From NCBI RefSeq assembly GCF_013694105.1, contig NZ_JACEFG010000002.1:682001-746000 (forward strand): a stretch of 64,000 bases of DNA, given 5' to 3'. Both the position numbers and the translations under genes were made by a program. Source of the DNA: Halobacillus locisalis (GTDB taxonomy: Bacteria > Bacillota > Bacilli > Bacillales > Halobacillaceae). This document shows positions 46,686-56,953 of this stretch, in pieces (within the stretch, counting starts at the first letter, position 1; each line of letters opens with the position of its first letter). The notes below the pieces were generated by a model. The model was not told where the DNA came from, made no database searches, and was given only the letters and a program-made list of their open reading frames with translations.

Positions 46686-48542
46686 ATGATTAGATCATTA
46701 ATATTCGATTTTGGATTGCCATGGGTTACTAACAGATTTTTATACTCTATGAAACTTAAAATGATGAGAGGTGTACCTTGGACAGAAAATCTATTTGAAA
46801 AGAATATAGAAGTTAAAAGGTTAAATATTTTTAAAATGAATACTGAGGCTATAGAGGGTTTTTTGTCCTCAATCCCTTCAAGAAAAAATGAACAAATTAT
46901 TCAAGCAGCAAATAAAGCAACTAACGGTATAATAACTGGCTTTTCATCCATTGATCTTGATTATGGTAGTGAGTTAAATTGGCATTATCATCCGATAAGC
47001 AAAGTACAGATAGACAATAAAAAGAAATGGTATGAAATCCCTGATTTTGACCCTAGTAGAGGAGATATTAAAGTTGTTTGGGAGGCTTCTAGACTAACAC
47101 ACTTTTTTTACTTAGCTAGGGCTTATATGTTAACAAAGGATATGAAATACTACCAAGCATACTCAAGACAGCTTGAGGATTGGATAAAAAACAACCCATA
47201 TTCATTTGGAGCTAATTATAAGTGTGGTCAAGAAGCAACATTGAGAATGATTAGCGCCTTAATAGGGCATTCAGTCTTTCATAATTATGGTTTAATTACT
47301 GATAAAGATCAAAAAAACTTGAAAGAACTTGTAAGAGGTAGCTACAAGAAAGTACTCTCTAACTTCTTTTATGCAAATAAATGCATTAAAAATAATCATA
47401 CACTATCTGAAATTTGTGGATTAATAATAGGTAGTTGGTGTTGTGAAGATAGTTCTAGCCTAGTAAGAGCATATAAGATGATGGATAGGGAAATTAGTAG
47501 ACAATTCTCAGATGACGGTGGATATATTCAAAATTCGTTTAACTACCAACGACTCGCTCTCCAAATCATGGAGTGCGTTTTAAAATTGAGCGAGGTAACT
47601 AATGTTATCCTATCGGACAATAGTAAGGACTTGATTCTTAAAAGTGCCCACCAAATGTATCAAATGCAAGATGAAAGCGGGGATCTTCCAAATCGAGGAG
47701 CAAATGATGGTGCATTAATATTCCCAGTTACTTCTTGTAGTTATCGTGATTTTCGTTCGGTTATTAATACAATAAATACCCTTTTGAGTAATGAGCGTTT
47801 ATATGATAAAGGACTTTATGATGAAGAAATTTTATGGTTCTCCAATAAAAAGTTAAATGACATTCCTGTAAAAAACCTAAAGAGAACATCTAATGCATAC
47901 TTTGAAGCTGGTATTTTTTCATTGAGGAAAAATGAGGATAGTTTCTTAATGACAATTTTAAAAAATAATAAAACTAGACCTAGTCACATGGATCAACTGC
48001 ACGTAGATCTTTGGCATAGAGGAATAAATGTCTTTTGTGATAATGGAAGTTATTCGTATGCTGACCCAATTGGGAAAAATTTGTCATTAACTTCATCTCA
48101 TAATACAGCAAAAGTAAATGAAGTAGAGCAAATGAATAAGAAGGGTGCTTTCTTAGTAACAGATTGGACAAAGAGCCAAGATGTAAGTTTTACAGAGTCT
48201 AGTTTTAATGGAACTTTGATATCACGGAACGGGTATAAGCATAAACGAAATATTGAGAGTACGGAAACAGGATATAGAGTATCAGATGTAATATACGGTA
48301 AAGGTATTGGTTGTGAATTTCGTTTTCACACACCTTGTGATGTTGAAATTACTCCAATAGGATTCGATCTTTATTATAATGGTCGAATTCTAACTAGCAT
48401 TGAAACAAAAGGTGTAGTGGAAGTAAAGAAAGCTTATAGAAGTCAACAGTATATGAGAAAAGAAGAAATAAAATGTATTACTGTTAAGGGTGAAAAATTA
48501 AGTGAACAATATCAGATGAGTTTTGATATTAAATTAATCTAA
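46686..48542 (+). CDS. Heparinase II/III-family protein
   Basis: 618 residues. Alpha-toroid N-terminal part (about 60-370: W-H-Y-H-P, K-N-N-H-T-L-S-E, N-S-F-N-Y-Q-R-L-A-L-Q) and a beta-sandwich C-terminal part (about 390-600: H-M-D-Q-L-H-V-D-L-W, S-S-H-N-T). This is the fold of heparinase II/III and alginate lyases, which cleave uronic-acid polysaccharides by elimination. The N-terminus has no clear signal peptide. Together with the UDP-ManNAcA-type dehydrogenase it suggests a uronate in the polymer and a trimming or turnover role. Confidence 0.85.
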   Translation: MIRSLIFDFGLPWVTNRFLYSMKLKMMRGVPWTENLFEKNIEVKRLNIFKMNTEAIEGFLSSIPSRKNEQIIQAANKATNGIITGFSSIDLDYGSELNWHYHPISKVQIDNKKKWYEIPDFDPSRGDIKVVWEASRLTHFFYLARAYMLTKDMKYYQAYSRQLEDWIKNNPYSFGANYKCGQEATLRMISALIGHSVFHNYGLITDKDQKNLKELVRGSYKKVLSNFFYANKCIKNNHTLSEICGLIIGSWCCEDSSSLVRAYKMMDREISRQFSDDGGYIQNSFNYQRLALQIMECVLKLSEVTNVILSDNSKDLILKSAHQMYQMQDESGDLPNRGANDGALIFPVTSCSYRDFRSVINTINTLLSNERLYDKGLYDEEILWFSNKKLNDIPVKNLKRTSNAYFEAGIFSLRKNEDSFLMTILKNNKTRPSHMDQLHVDLWHRGINVFCDNGSYSYADPIGKNLSLTSSHNTAKVNEVEQMNKKGAFLVTDWTKSQDVSFTESSFNGTLISRNGYKHKRNIESTETGYRVSDVIYGKGIGCEFRFHTPCDVEITPIGFDLYYNGRILTSIETKGVVEVKKAYRSQQYMRKEEIKCITVKGEKLSEQYQMSFDIKLI

Positions 48543-48625
48543 AAAAATTAACTTAATCGATTAACAATTTAAACAATAAGAACTAAGAATACAATGAAAA
48601 GAATTTTTTATGTGAGGGATATATA

Positions 48626-49081
48626 ATGAATGCTATTAACCTTTATAAAATCGCAAGATTTTTAAATAATAGAAGAATTCCGTTCATACCTAAATTAATA
48701 AAAGGGGTAATATTTTTATTGTACAATTCTGTAATACCTTATACAGCAGTGATTGGTGAGCACTCTAAACTTGCCTATGGTGGGATTGGGACAGTAATTC
48801 ATAGTAAAACAACAATAGGTAAAAGAGTTTTGATTGGTCAGAATGTAACAATAGGGAGAGCTCTTGATCCTGATGGAGTTCCTTATATAGGTGATAATGT
48901 TTATATATCAGCAGGTGTACGTATAATTGGCAATGTAACAGTTGGGAATAATGTAATAATTGGAGCAAATGCAGTCGTTACTAAAGATATTCCTGACAAT
49001 TGTATCATAGCAGGAGTTCCAGCAAAAGTTATTAGAATAATAGATCATGATATATACGATTTATTAAAAAATATTTATTAA
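48626..49081 (+). CDS. Serine-O-acetyltransferase-like hexapeptide acetyltransferase
   Basis: 151 residues. A short helical N-terminus and a left-handed beta-helix from about 50 (I-G-E-H-S-K-L-A-Y-G-G-I-G-T-V-I-H, I-G-Q-N-V-T-I-G-R, A-V-V-T-K-D-I-P-D-N-C-I-I-A-G-V-P-A-K). The His of V-I-H is the likely catalytic base. In this setting it acetylates a sugar hydroxyl rather than serine. Confidence 0.88.
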   Translation: MNAINLYKIARFLNNRRIPFIPKLIKGVIFLLYNSVIPYTAVIGEHSKLAYGGIGTVIHSKTTIGKRVLIGQNVTIGRALDPDGVPYIGDNVYISAGVRIIGNVTVGNNVIIGANAVVTKDIPDNCIIAGVPAKVIRIIDHDIYDLLKNIY

Positions 49082-49097
49082 GTAAGGTGATAATGTA

Positions 49098-50243
49098 GTG
49101 AAAAAAATTGTTTTTTTTCAACCATATATTCAGAAGTGGAGATATGATTTCTTAAAGAGATTCATTAATGAAACTGAAAGTAATTATAAGGTTTATTCTC
49201 TGTATGGTAAAAATGAATCAAAAAAACAGAAAGCTGGGACATATAAGAATATCCAAGGTATAAACGCAACAAGTCTTCTATCAGTACCAATAAGAATTAA
49301 TATCAAGGGACAACATTACCCAGTATATTGGTCCCCTTTCCTTTTCATGAAATTGTTAAGAATACGTCCTGATGTAATTGTAACAGAGGGAGAAATAAAT
49401 ATTTTTAATAACATAGCGATTGGTTTATATTGTAAGATCTTTAATAAAGAATATCTTTGGTGGAGTTTAGGAAAGGTTAGAAATCGTAATTCCAACATAA
49501 TAAATAAATTATTCAAGCCTATTGTCAATCACTACCTCCAAAAATCTAAGTTTATTATTGCCAGGAACAGTTTAGCAAAGAAATACTATTTATCAAATTT
49601 TAATATAAATCATCAAAAAATTATTATTGCTCCAAACAGCTTGGACGAGAAAGCAATTGATTTAGAAATAGCTGAATATGAAGAAGAAGCTAATAAACTA
49701 AAAAACAAGTATAATGGCAGAAAAATCATTCTTTTCAGTGGGGCAATAATTAAAGGGAAAAGATTAGATGATTTGTTATATTCAATTAATAAGATAAAGA
49801 GTAGTATTAATAATGTTTTATGTATTATTGTAGGGGATGGTCCGGAAAAATCTAACCTTGAAAAAATGGTTATAAAATTAGGATTAGAAGAAAATGTTAT
49901 GTTTACCGGGCCAGTATATAAAGCTGTATCAAAATACTTCTTGATTGCAGACTTGGTTGTACTACCGGGCATGGGGGGACTTGTTATTCACCATGCAATG
50001 GTACATAGTAAACCAATTGTTACTAGAATGGCTGACGGTGTTGAAGAAGATTTAGTCTTTGATGGGTATAATGGATATATACTACGAGATTATGATAATG
50101 AAAAGTTAGTTGAAAAGATTATGGATGTTATCAATCAGAGTGAAAAAATAAATGAAATGGGTAATAATTCAAGAAATATAGTCGAAACAAGGTGGAATAT
50201 GAACATTATGATTAAACAAATAATTAAAGGAATTGAAAAGTAA
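49098..50243 (+). CDS. GT4-family glycosyltransferase
   Basis: 381 residues from GTG 49098 after AAGGTGAT. The C-terminal half has the GT-B donor-site sequence F-S-G-A-I-I-K-G-K-R-L-D-D, I-V-G-D-G-P-E-K-S-N and L-P-G-M-G-G-L-V-I-H-H-A-M. The first half carries F-F-Q-P-Y-I and W-W-S-L-G-K. It adds another sugar to the repeat unit; specificity unknown. Confidence 0.87.
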   Translation: MKKIVFFQPYIQKWRYDFLKRFINETESNYKVYSLYGKNESKKQKAGTYKNIQGINATSLLSVPIRINIKGQHYPVYWSPFLFMKLLRIRPDVIVTEGEINIFNNIAIGLYCKIFNKEYLWWSLGKVRNRNSNIINKLFKPIVNHYLQKSKFIIARNSLAKKYYLSNFNINHQKIIIAPNSLDEKAIDLEIAEYEEEANKLKNKYNGRKIILFSGAIIKGKRLDDLLYSINKIKSSINNVLCIIVGDGPEKSNLEKMVIKLGLEENVMFTGPVYKAVSKYFLIADLVVLPGMGGLVIHHAMVHSKPIVTRMADGVEEDLVFDGYNGYILRDYDNEKLVEKIMDVINQSEKINEMGNNSRNIVETRWNMNIMIKQIIKGIEK

Positions 50244-50278
50244 CAATCATAAAAAACTATAATAAAGGAAGATGAAAA

Positions 50279-51502
50279 ATGGCGATTAATGTTATAGGAC
50301 TTGGGTACATTGGTTTACCTACAGCACTTATGTTTGCTAAAAACGGTCTAAAAGTAATTGGGACTGATTTTGATCAAGAATTGGTAAACAACTTAAAAGA
50401 AGGCAAGCTTACTTTTGAAGAAGATGGACTAAAGGAATTGTTTCAAGGAGCGCTTTCAAGTGGAATTGAGTTTACCACAGAATATCAGAAGGCACATACT
50501 TATATCCTTGCGGTTCCAACCCCCTATATAAAAGAGAGTAAAAAGCTTGATCCGAAGTATGTTATTTCTGCTGTAAATAGTGTTCTCAATGTGTGTGAAA
50601 CTGGTGCTGTTATTATTATTGAATCAACAATCTCACCTGGAACAACTGATAAGTATATTCGACCAGAAATAGAAAAGAGGGGATATATTATTGGTGAGGA
50701 TGTACATCTGCTGCACGCTCCTGAAAGAATAATTCCTGGAGATATGATATATGAACTTGAGAACAACTCGAGAACAATAGGTGCAGATAACTTGGAGATT
50801 GGCGGAAAAATCAGAGGATTATATTCAAAATTTTGTAAGGCGGATATTGTAGTAACAGATATTAGGTCAGCAGAAATGTCTAAGGTTGTAGAAAACACAT
50901 ACAGAGATATCAATATTGCTTTTGCAAATGAGTTAGCTAAAATATGTCGTACTGATAATATGGATGTTTACGAAATAATAAAAATTGCAAACAAACATCC
51001 ACGAGTTAATATATTACAGCCAGGTCCGGGTGTTGGTGGGCATTGTATTTCTGTAGACCCATGGTTCTTGGTGGGAGATTATCCAGACTTAACTAACCTA
51101 ATACTTACTGCTAGAAAAATAAATGACTCTATGCCTAGGCATGTACTGAGTCGAATTAGAGATATTATGAGAGAACATGGAATTAAAGATATTTCAAAAG
51201 TAGGTCTATATGGTTTATCATACAAAGAGGATGTGGAAGATACTAGGGAAAGTCCTACACTTCAATTACTGAAAAGAATGGAGGACCACCTTGCTTTCGG
51301 TGTAAAAGTCTATGATCCTCATGTCAAAGAAAGGATAGCAGACCACCAATTTATGAACTTTGAAGACTTTATTAATGAAAGTGAAATAATAGTTATTATG
51401 GTTGGTCATACTCATTTAAAAGAAAATATAGATAAGATTAAAAATAAATTGGTGTTGGATACTAAAAATATATTAGATTACAACCACACTTATAAGCTTT
51501 AA
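50279..51502 (+). CDS. UDP-N-acetyl-D-mannosaminuronate dehydrogenase-type enzyme
   Basis: 407 residues. NAD fold V-I-G-L-G-Y-I-G-L-P-T-A at the N-terminus, E-S-T-I-S-P-G-T-T in the middle, catalytic Cys256 in G-V-G-G-H-C-I-S-V-D-P-W and the UDP-binding C-terminal domain. The D-P-W after the Cys and overall length fit the WecC/UDP-ManNAc group better than UDP-glucose dehydrogenase. It makes a UDP-uronic acid, the acidic sugar of the polymer. No WecB-type epimerase is in the window. Such enzymes are known BY-kinase targets. Confidence 0.9.
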   Translation: MAINVIGLGYIGLPTALMFAKNGLKVIGTDFDQELVNNLKEGKLTFEEDGLKELFQGALSSGIEFTTEYQKAHTYILAVPTPYIKESKKLDPKYVISAVNSVLNVCETGAVIIIESTISPGTTDKYIRPEIEKRGYIIGEDVHLLHAPERIIPGDMIYELENNSRTIGADNLEIGGKIRGLYSKFCKADIVVTDIRSAEMSKVVENTYRDINIAFANELAKICRTDNMDVYEIIKIANKHPRVNILQPGPGVGGHCISVDPWFLVGDYPDLTNLILTARKINDSMPRHVLSRIRDIMREHGIKDISKVGLYGLSYKEDVEDTRESPTLQLLKRMEDHLAFGVKVYDPHVKERIADHQFMNFEDFINESEIIVIMVGHTHLKENIDKIKNKLVLDTKNILDYNHTYKL

Positions 51503-51575
51503 TAGATTTTCAGTGAATTACTTTCTGTTAAGCAAAGTAAGATCTTTGTTGGTAGACTGAGAGAAGGAATACATC

Positions 51576-52769
51576 ATGTACAAAAGAAAGTTCATATTTG
51601 ATTCAATTCTGAGTATAGTTGCTGCTGCTATTCCAATATTAATACTCCAACTTTTTACACTTCCTATAGTAGGATCTCTATTAGGGCAAGAGAGTTATGG
51701 ATTAGTAGTAGCACTTATTAGTCTATTTACCTTAATAAGCTTTCCATTTGGTAATGTATTAAATAATACGAGATTAGTGATGCAAAAAGAATATGAAAAT
51801 CAACCTAAGGGTGATTTTCACTTACTATTATTAATAAGTGTAGTGCTTAGTGTTTTAATGGTTTCCTTAGGAACGTTATATTATCAGGAATCAGCTTCTA
51901 TATATGAAATTTCATTCATGATAATTATTACTATCTTAAACTTAATGCGTGAATACTTAATAGTTGATTTTAGGTTGAATCTAAATTATAAAGCTATACT
52001 ATTTAACAATGTTATATTAGGTGTAGGTTATTTATTTGGAACTATAATCTTTTATTATACAAAAATTTGGGAAGTAATTTTTGTTTCAGGATTGGTTGCT
52101 AGCTTAGTTTATATCCTAATAAATTCGTCGTTATTAAAAGATTGTTTTGAAATTACTGAATTATTTAAAAGGACTACGTATAAGTTCTCAGTATTATATT
52201 TCTCTGGTTTAATGAAAACTTCTATCTCATATGCTGACAAACTTTTATTGTTTCCTTTACTAGGGTCTAAGGTTGTATCTATTTATTATACAGCAACAAT
52301 TCTAGGAAAGATTACTTCAATGGTGATTATTCCTATTAATAATGTAATACTAAGTTATTTGTCTAAATTAAAAAGTATAAAAAAGGAAAGATTTATATTT
52401 GTAATTACAATATCCTCAGCATTAGGTGTATTTGCGTACTTTGTTATTGTATTTATTAGCCCTTACGTTCTCTATAAATTATACCCGGAGTGGGCTTCAG
52501 AGTCGTTAAATTTAATTTACATAACTACAGCCAGCGCGATTGTTACTACTCTAAATTCTGTTAGCCAACCTTTTATCTTAAAGTTTAAGAGTGTGAACTG
52601 GCAAATATTGATTAGTGGATCTCATGTTATTATATATTTGATCTTAGCATTTTATCTATATCAGCATTTTGGGTTAATTGGTTTTTGTATAGGTATTTTA
52701 GTAGCGAGTTGCTTCAAGTTAGCATTTATGATTTGTTTATTTTTAGCTACGGACAGTAGCAGCAACTAA
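51576..52769 (+). CDS. Wzx-type polysaccharide repeat-unit flippase
   Basis: 397 residues with about twelve hydrophobic helices in MATE/MOP order. The first helix pattern L-P-I-V-G-S-L-L-G-Q-E-S-Y-G is typical of Wzx/polysaccharide transporters. It moves the lipid-linked repeat unit to the outer face for the Wzy polymerase at 53548. GAGAGAAGG precedes the ATG. Confidence 0.87.
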   Translation: MYKRKFIFDSILSIVAAAIPILILQLFTLPIVGSLLGQESYGLVVALISLFTLISFPFGNVLNNTRLVMQKEYENQPKGDFHLLLLISVVLSVLMVSLGTLYYQESASIYEISFMIIITILNLMREYLIVDFRLNLNYKAILFNNVILGVGYLFGTIIFYYTKIWEVIFVSGLVASLVYILINSSLLKDCFEITELFKRTTYKFSVLYFSGLMKTSISYADKLLLFPLLGSKVVSIYYTATILGKITSMVIIPINNVILSYLSKLKSIKKERFIFVITISSALGVFAYFVIVFISPYVLYKLYPEWASESLNLIYITTASAIVTTLNSVSQPFILKFKSVNWQILISGSHVIIYLILAFYLYQHFGLIGFCIGILVASCFKLAFMICLFLATDSSSN

Positions 52770-53547
52770 GTCATTTTATGCATCATTATAATAAAAACAA
52801 GTAGAATTGCATAAGAGTTTGTTCAACTTTTTCGTCAAGACTGACAAATGTCTTGATTTAAGAAGGAAGAGTATTAATTTTCCAACAGTTGAAATGCGTT
52901 TTGACCAAAGTTTCTGTGATCAGAGTTTCCTTATCGTTTGTTGTGTAAAAAAAAGGTCTACTTCATGTCGAGCAGTTCAATGACGTTCATCTCTGCTATG
53001 TACTTTCTTTTGAATTGACCCTACCCCCATTAAGCTGTCAGGTTCAACAAGCTTTGTGTTTTCGAAAGTTGTAAACGAAAATAATACCCCCTCCTCTAAT
53101 CTTACTAACGGTTGTGAGATAATACAGTCGAAAATTTCGAAGTAGGGATGTCGGTAACCTAAAAGGAAAATGTTCTTTGAACCTCTAATAGGATTCAAGT
53201 TAGAAGGTGAGACGGAACAAACTAAACTGGAGTAACGGAATTTGAATAGAATTATAAACGAATTATAGACATGTTAAAGGAAAGTCAACCTAATGCAGAA
53301 ATAGTTGTTTGTAAGATATTATCTACAAACGATACTGACAGAACACCTTACCGTAATGCGTACATGGCGTTCAGCCAAATACAGCTGGACAGTAATTGGC
53401 TTATCAAGAAATTTTACAGGTTGTGCAAGAGACTAAATTCGTACAACATAAACAATTAATAATTTCTTGGGAGTATGTAGAAATACGCTGATAAACTAAT
53501 TTATAATTAAAGGAACTATACTTTACAACGAATAAGGATGTGCCTTT
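52770..53547. other. Region of decayed sequence between wzx and wzy
   Basis: No intact gene. A 62-codon frame at 53271-53459 (M-L-K-E-S-Q-P-N-A-E-I-V-V-C-K-I-L-S-T-N-D) has the look of an SGNH/GDSL hydrolase strand-helix piece; upstream a short frame F-V-F-S-K-V-V-N-E-N-N is cut by stops. Most likely the remains of a modifying-enzyme gene such as an O-acyl hydrolase. Codon use is as AT-rich as that of the neighbours. Confidence 0.4.
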
Positions 53548-54942
53548 ATGACTAGAAAGAAAATATTTATGCTCATATTCCTAATGTTGTACACTTTTCT
53601 GACCTATTTATTTATCATCAATAGTGACGGTGAGAGAATGATATTATCCGCGTTTGTACTAGTTCTACCTGCGATATTTATTTATATGGGGATGTATGTG
53701 AAACTACTATCCACCACATTTTTCTTCTTAATATTCTACCTGATGTTGTTTTTTGTACAACCCATATATAATCTGTTAATCGATTACCATTACTATCAAT
53801 ACAGTTCCGGATCCATTAGAACGTTGACGACTCTATCTGTAATAGGTATCTTGTATTTTTGCATTGGTAATTGTTTATTGGTAGGAAAAAAAACTAAACT
53901 GGATAAAATGTATATAAAAAAAGGAGCAATAAAGAAAGCGACTGTTCTGATAGGGTTAGTTACATTGGTCAGTATCTTATTTAGTTTCATAGACGCCGGG
54001 ACACTCAATATAATGAGTTTAAGTCGTATGGAACTTAAAAATGCTACCTTTTTTAGATTGATAGCTACTTATGGGTTTTATACAACATCTATAATGTACT
54101 TTTTGGTGTTTTTTACTGTGAAGGCCAGACGCCGTACAAATGTTCTAAAGTGGTTATTAATTTTTATTATTTTAGAGACTTTGATATTTATGCTCTTCCG
54201 AACTAGGTCGATGTTAGTTGTTCATTCAGCGTCTGTTATGATTGGTTATTATTATAGTGGTTTATATGGATATAATAAATATAATAGCCGAGTCTCTCCG
54301 AAATTTATAACTATGGCTATGGGGGTTGGCCTATTTTTAGTCGCGATAACGTCACGGTTTTTACGTGGTTTTTTGCAGCCAAATCAAAATATCACTAACT
54401 TTGATTTTGACTTAAAAGCTTTCTTAGAAGCCTCAATTCAGTCAGGGGACATAGGTTATTCTACCACGGTTTTAGATGTTATCAACTACGTTCCTGCTAC
54501 GCAAGATCTATTGGGGGGCCAGTCCTATTATAGGTTACTTTTTATTGCGGTTCCTAGGTCTATTTGGGAAAATAAACCTCTAAATACCCAACAAGTTGTA
54601 GCAAACTGGCTGGCACCTGAAATACCAGGTATGTCAATCCCACCCGGAATTATAGGTGATGCTTATATAAACTTTGGAGTATCAGGTATATTGATTTTAC
54701 TGATTATAGGTGTATTTTTCTCATCCTTAGATCGAAAGCTCTCCATTAAGAATTTTATGGTATGGGCAGTTAGCGCAACTTGGATATTCCACCTTGTCAG
54801 AGGAGGCTTTACTAACCCCTTAATAATATTTTTAATGTTATTTGTGGTGTCAACATTTATCAATTATAGGATTTTTAATAAAAACATGATTCGGATGGAT
54901 TTTTGGGAACCGGAATTTAAAGATGCAGCAGGATATAAATAG
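53548..54942 (+). CDS. Wzy-type oligosaccharide repeat-unit polymerase
   Basis: 464 residues with about twelve hydrophobic helices and a large extracellular loop near 285-370 containing P-R-S-I-W-E-N-K-P and P-P-G-I-I-G-D-A-Y-I-N-F-G, features of the WzyE/O-antigen polymerase-like group. It joins repeat units on the outer face. Followed by a terminator, it is the last gene of the polysaccharide cassette. Confidence 0.83.
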   Translation: MTRKKIFMLIFLMLYTFLTYLFIINSDGERMILSAFVLVLPAIFIYMGMYVKLLSTTFFFLIFYLMLFFVQPIYNLLIDYHYYQYSSGSIRTLTTLSVIGILYFCIGNCLLVGKKTKLDKMYIKKGAIKKATVLIGLVTLVSILFSFIDAGTLNIMSLSRMELKNATFFRLIATYGFYTTSIMYFLVFFTVKARRRTNVLKWLLIFIILETLIFMLFRTRSMLVVHSASVMIGYYYSGLYGYNKYNSRVSPKFITMAMGVGLFLVAITSRFLRGFLQPNQNITNFDFDLKAFLEASIQSGDIGYSTTVLDVINYVPATQDLLGGQSYYRLLFIAVPRSIWENKPLNTQQVVANWLAPEIPGMSIPPGIIGDAYINFGVSGILILLIIGVFFSSLDRKLSIKNFMVWAVSATWIFHLVRGGFTNPLIIFLMLFVVSTFINYRIFNKNMIRMDFWEPEFKDAAGYK

Positions 54943-54974
54943 TAGGAACAAACTTCGTCACAGATCAAACAAGG

Positions 54975-55003
54975 AAGGACATCCGCACCGGGTGTCCTTT
55001 TCT
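54975..55003 (+). terminator. Terminator of the polysaccharide operon
   Basis: AAGGACATCC pairs with GGGTGTCCTT around GCACC, followed by TTTCTT. Confidence 0.7.
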
Positions 55004-55181
55004 TATAGAGGTGAGACTATGCTCCCACTTTCACTTAACGGATTCGATGTTGAAATCGCAAAAGCTGTTTATGCATTCTAGAAATGTATGTAATGGTAGT
55101 CAGTTTATGTAGGTGTTCTTTGAACATGAAGACATAAAAAAGTTCACTTGCCAACCTTCCCAAAAACTTTAAACTCCTTGT

Positions 55182-55297
55182 TGTAAACGCTAGAATGAAG
55201 TTGACAATTTTCACTTGATAAGATCTTACACTTTTGCTCTACCAGCCTATTACTTAAGTAAAATAGTTGGTGACGTTATTTTACTGGATGTTAGTGT
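55182..55297 (+). repeat. Extra copy of the IS21 left end
   Basis: A 116-base segment beginning TGTAAACGCTAGAATGAAG is about 85-90% identical to the next 115 bases, which form the true left end of the IS at 55298. It ends in AGTGT, the same five bases that follow the right end of the IS. Confidence 0.8.
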
Positions 55298-55429
55298 TGT
55301 AAACGCTAGAATAAAGTTGACAGTTTTCGCTTGATTAGATTTTACACTTTTGCTCTATAAGCCTATTACTTTAGTAAAATAAATGGTGACGTTATTTTAC
55401 TGGAGGTTAGGATTTTGGAGGAGAAATTA

Positions 55430-56902
55430 GTGTTGTATTTAAATATCAAAGATCTACATAAAAAGAAGTTCAAAATAGCACAAATTGCTAAGGAACTTAA
55501 AATCTCAAGACCAACGGTCTATAAATATTTAGAGATGACTTTTGAAGAAGCCAGAGCTTATACGGAGCAACCTGTGGGGAAGAAAAAGAAATTAGACAGC
55601 TACAAAGATTGGATACTTGCCTGGTTAGAAGAGTATCCTCACTTGAGTGCTGCGCAGATACACGATTGGCTTTTAGAGAGATACCCCGACCTAGCGGTCG
55701 GAGGGAGTACAGTAAGGTCATATGTTCGAGAAGTCAGGGAAGTCTACCAGATTGAGAAGAAAGTGGTAGTTCGCCAATATGAGGCGATACCTGAACAACC
55801 TATGGGGAAACAACTTCAGGTGGACTGGGGTGAAACAAAGCAAAAGACAAATGATCGCAAAGAGATTAAGTTGTATTTCATTGCGTTTGTACTCGCTCAC
55901 TCTAGACAGAAGTATATGGAATGGCAAGCAAGACCATTTACCACAAGAGATGCGATTCGCTGTCATGAAAATGCCTTTCAATTCTACGGAGGATGTACAG
56001 AAGAAATCGTGTATGATCAGGATCATTTAATTACGTTTAGTGAAAATGCAGGGCAGCTGCTCTTAACAGCTGAGTTTCAAAGTTATGTGAATCAACGTAA
56101 GTTTACAGTGCATTTGTGTAGAAGAGCTGATCCGGAGTCTAAAGGAATGATTGAGAATGTAGTGAAGTACAATAAAGGAAATTTCGCAGACAGTCGAGTA
56201 TCCAGTGATATAGAGGATTGGAATCAGAGGTCTTTACAATGGCTAAAGCGTACCGGAAATTATCAAGTTCATCAGACAACGAAAAAAAGACCAGCTGAAG
56301 TGTTTCTCGTCGAAAAGCAACACTTAAAGCCGGTCTCTTCCCTACTTTCATTTGAAAGTACCAATAATAAAAGTATATCAAGAAGTGTAAGCAAGGACAA
56401 TACAATCCGGTATAAGTCCAATGAATATTCCGTCCCTCTCGGGACTTATCAAACAAACACTGATAATCGTGTTTTGATCGAAGTTACAGGCAAGGAACCG
56501 ACAACGCTCATCATTCGGAAGGAATCAGAAAGTGAAATCATCGCCGAACACTGTGTAAGCTTAGAAAAAGGCAAGCTCATTCAAAATCGCAACCATACCC
56601 GTGATCGCTCCAAAGGGGTTGAGGAATTCAAACAACGGTTGATCTCCTTTTTTGAAAATCCATTACAGGCAACTACTTACTTTGACGAGATTAGCCAAAG
56701 ATACCCAAGGTATCGTCGAGACCAGTTTGCGATTATTCATCAAGTCATCCAACAGTACCCAAAGGTAATCGAAAACGTATTAGCCAAATGTATGAGAGAG
56801 AAGCTGTTTAGCGCAAATGACTTTCGCGATATTGCCCAACACATTCATAGATTACCTCATGACCCGGTAAAGGAGGTAAAACCTTCTAATACTTATCCAT
56901 AA
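55430..56902 (+). CDS. istA: IS21-family transposase IstA
   Basis: 490 residues from GTG 55430, eight bases after GGAGG; an in-frame TTG at 55415 precedes the ribosome binding site. N-terminal helix-turn-helix (I-A-K-E-L-K-I-S-R-P-T-V-Y-K-Y-L), then the DDE integrase core with V-D-W-G, a D in V-Y-D-Q-D and E in K-G-M-I-E-N. The C-terminal domain follows as in other IstA. It cuts and joins the IS ends with help from IstB. Confidence 0.92.
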   Translation: MLYLNIKDLHKKKFKIAQIAKELKISRPTVYKYLEMTFEEARAYTEQPVGKKKKLDSYKDWILAWLEEYPHLSAAQIHDWLLERYPDLAVGGSTVRSYVREVREVYQIEKKVVVRQYEAIPEQPMGKQLQVDWGETKQKTNDRKEIKLYFIAFVLAHSRQKYMEWQARPFTTRDAIRCHENAFQFYGGCTEEIVYDQDHLITFSENAGQLLLTAEFQSYVNQRKFTVHLCRRADPESKGMIENVVKYNKGNFADSRVSSDIEDWNQRSLQWLKRTGNYQVHQTTKKRPAEVFLVEKQHLKPVSSLLSFESTNNKSISRSVSKDNTIRYKSNEYSVPLGTYQTNTDNRVLIEVTGKEPTTLIIRKESESEIIAEHCVSLEKGKLIQNRNHTRDRSKGVEEFKQRLISFFENPLQATTYFDEISQRYPRYRRDQFAIIHQVIQQYPKVIENVLAKCMREKLFSANDFRDIAQHIHRLPHDPVKEVKPSNTYP

Positions 56903-56953
56903 AAACATCGAGTCTTTAAATGCTTATACCAGCATTTTGGGAGGTCGGTCATC

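Noticed and set aside
48626-49081. Serine acetyltransferase for cysteine synthesis (CysE)
   Set aside because: It lacks the full-length N-terminal domain and lies between polysaccharide genes; a sugar acetyltransferase is more likely.
55018-55080. 20-codon frame with G-F-D-V-E-I-A-K-A-V after GAGGTGAG
   Set aside because: It resembles a solute-binding protein fragment, but it is too short and stops at once; a chance frame or tiny relic cannot be told apart.
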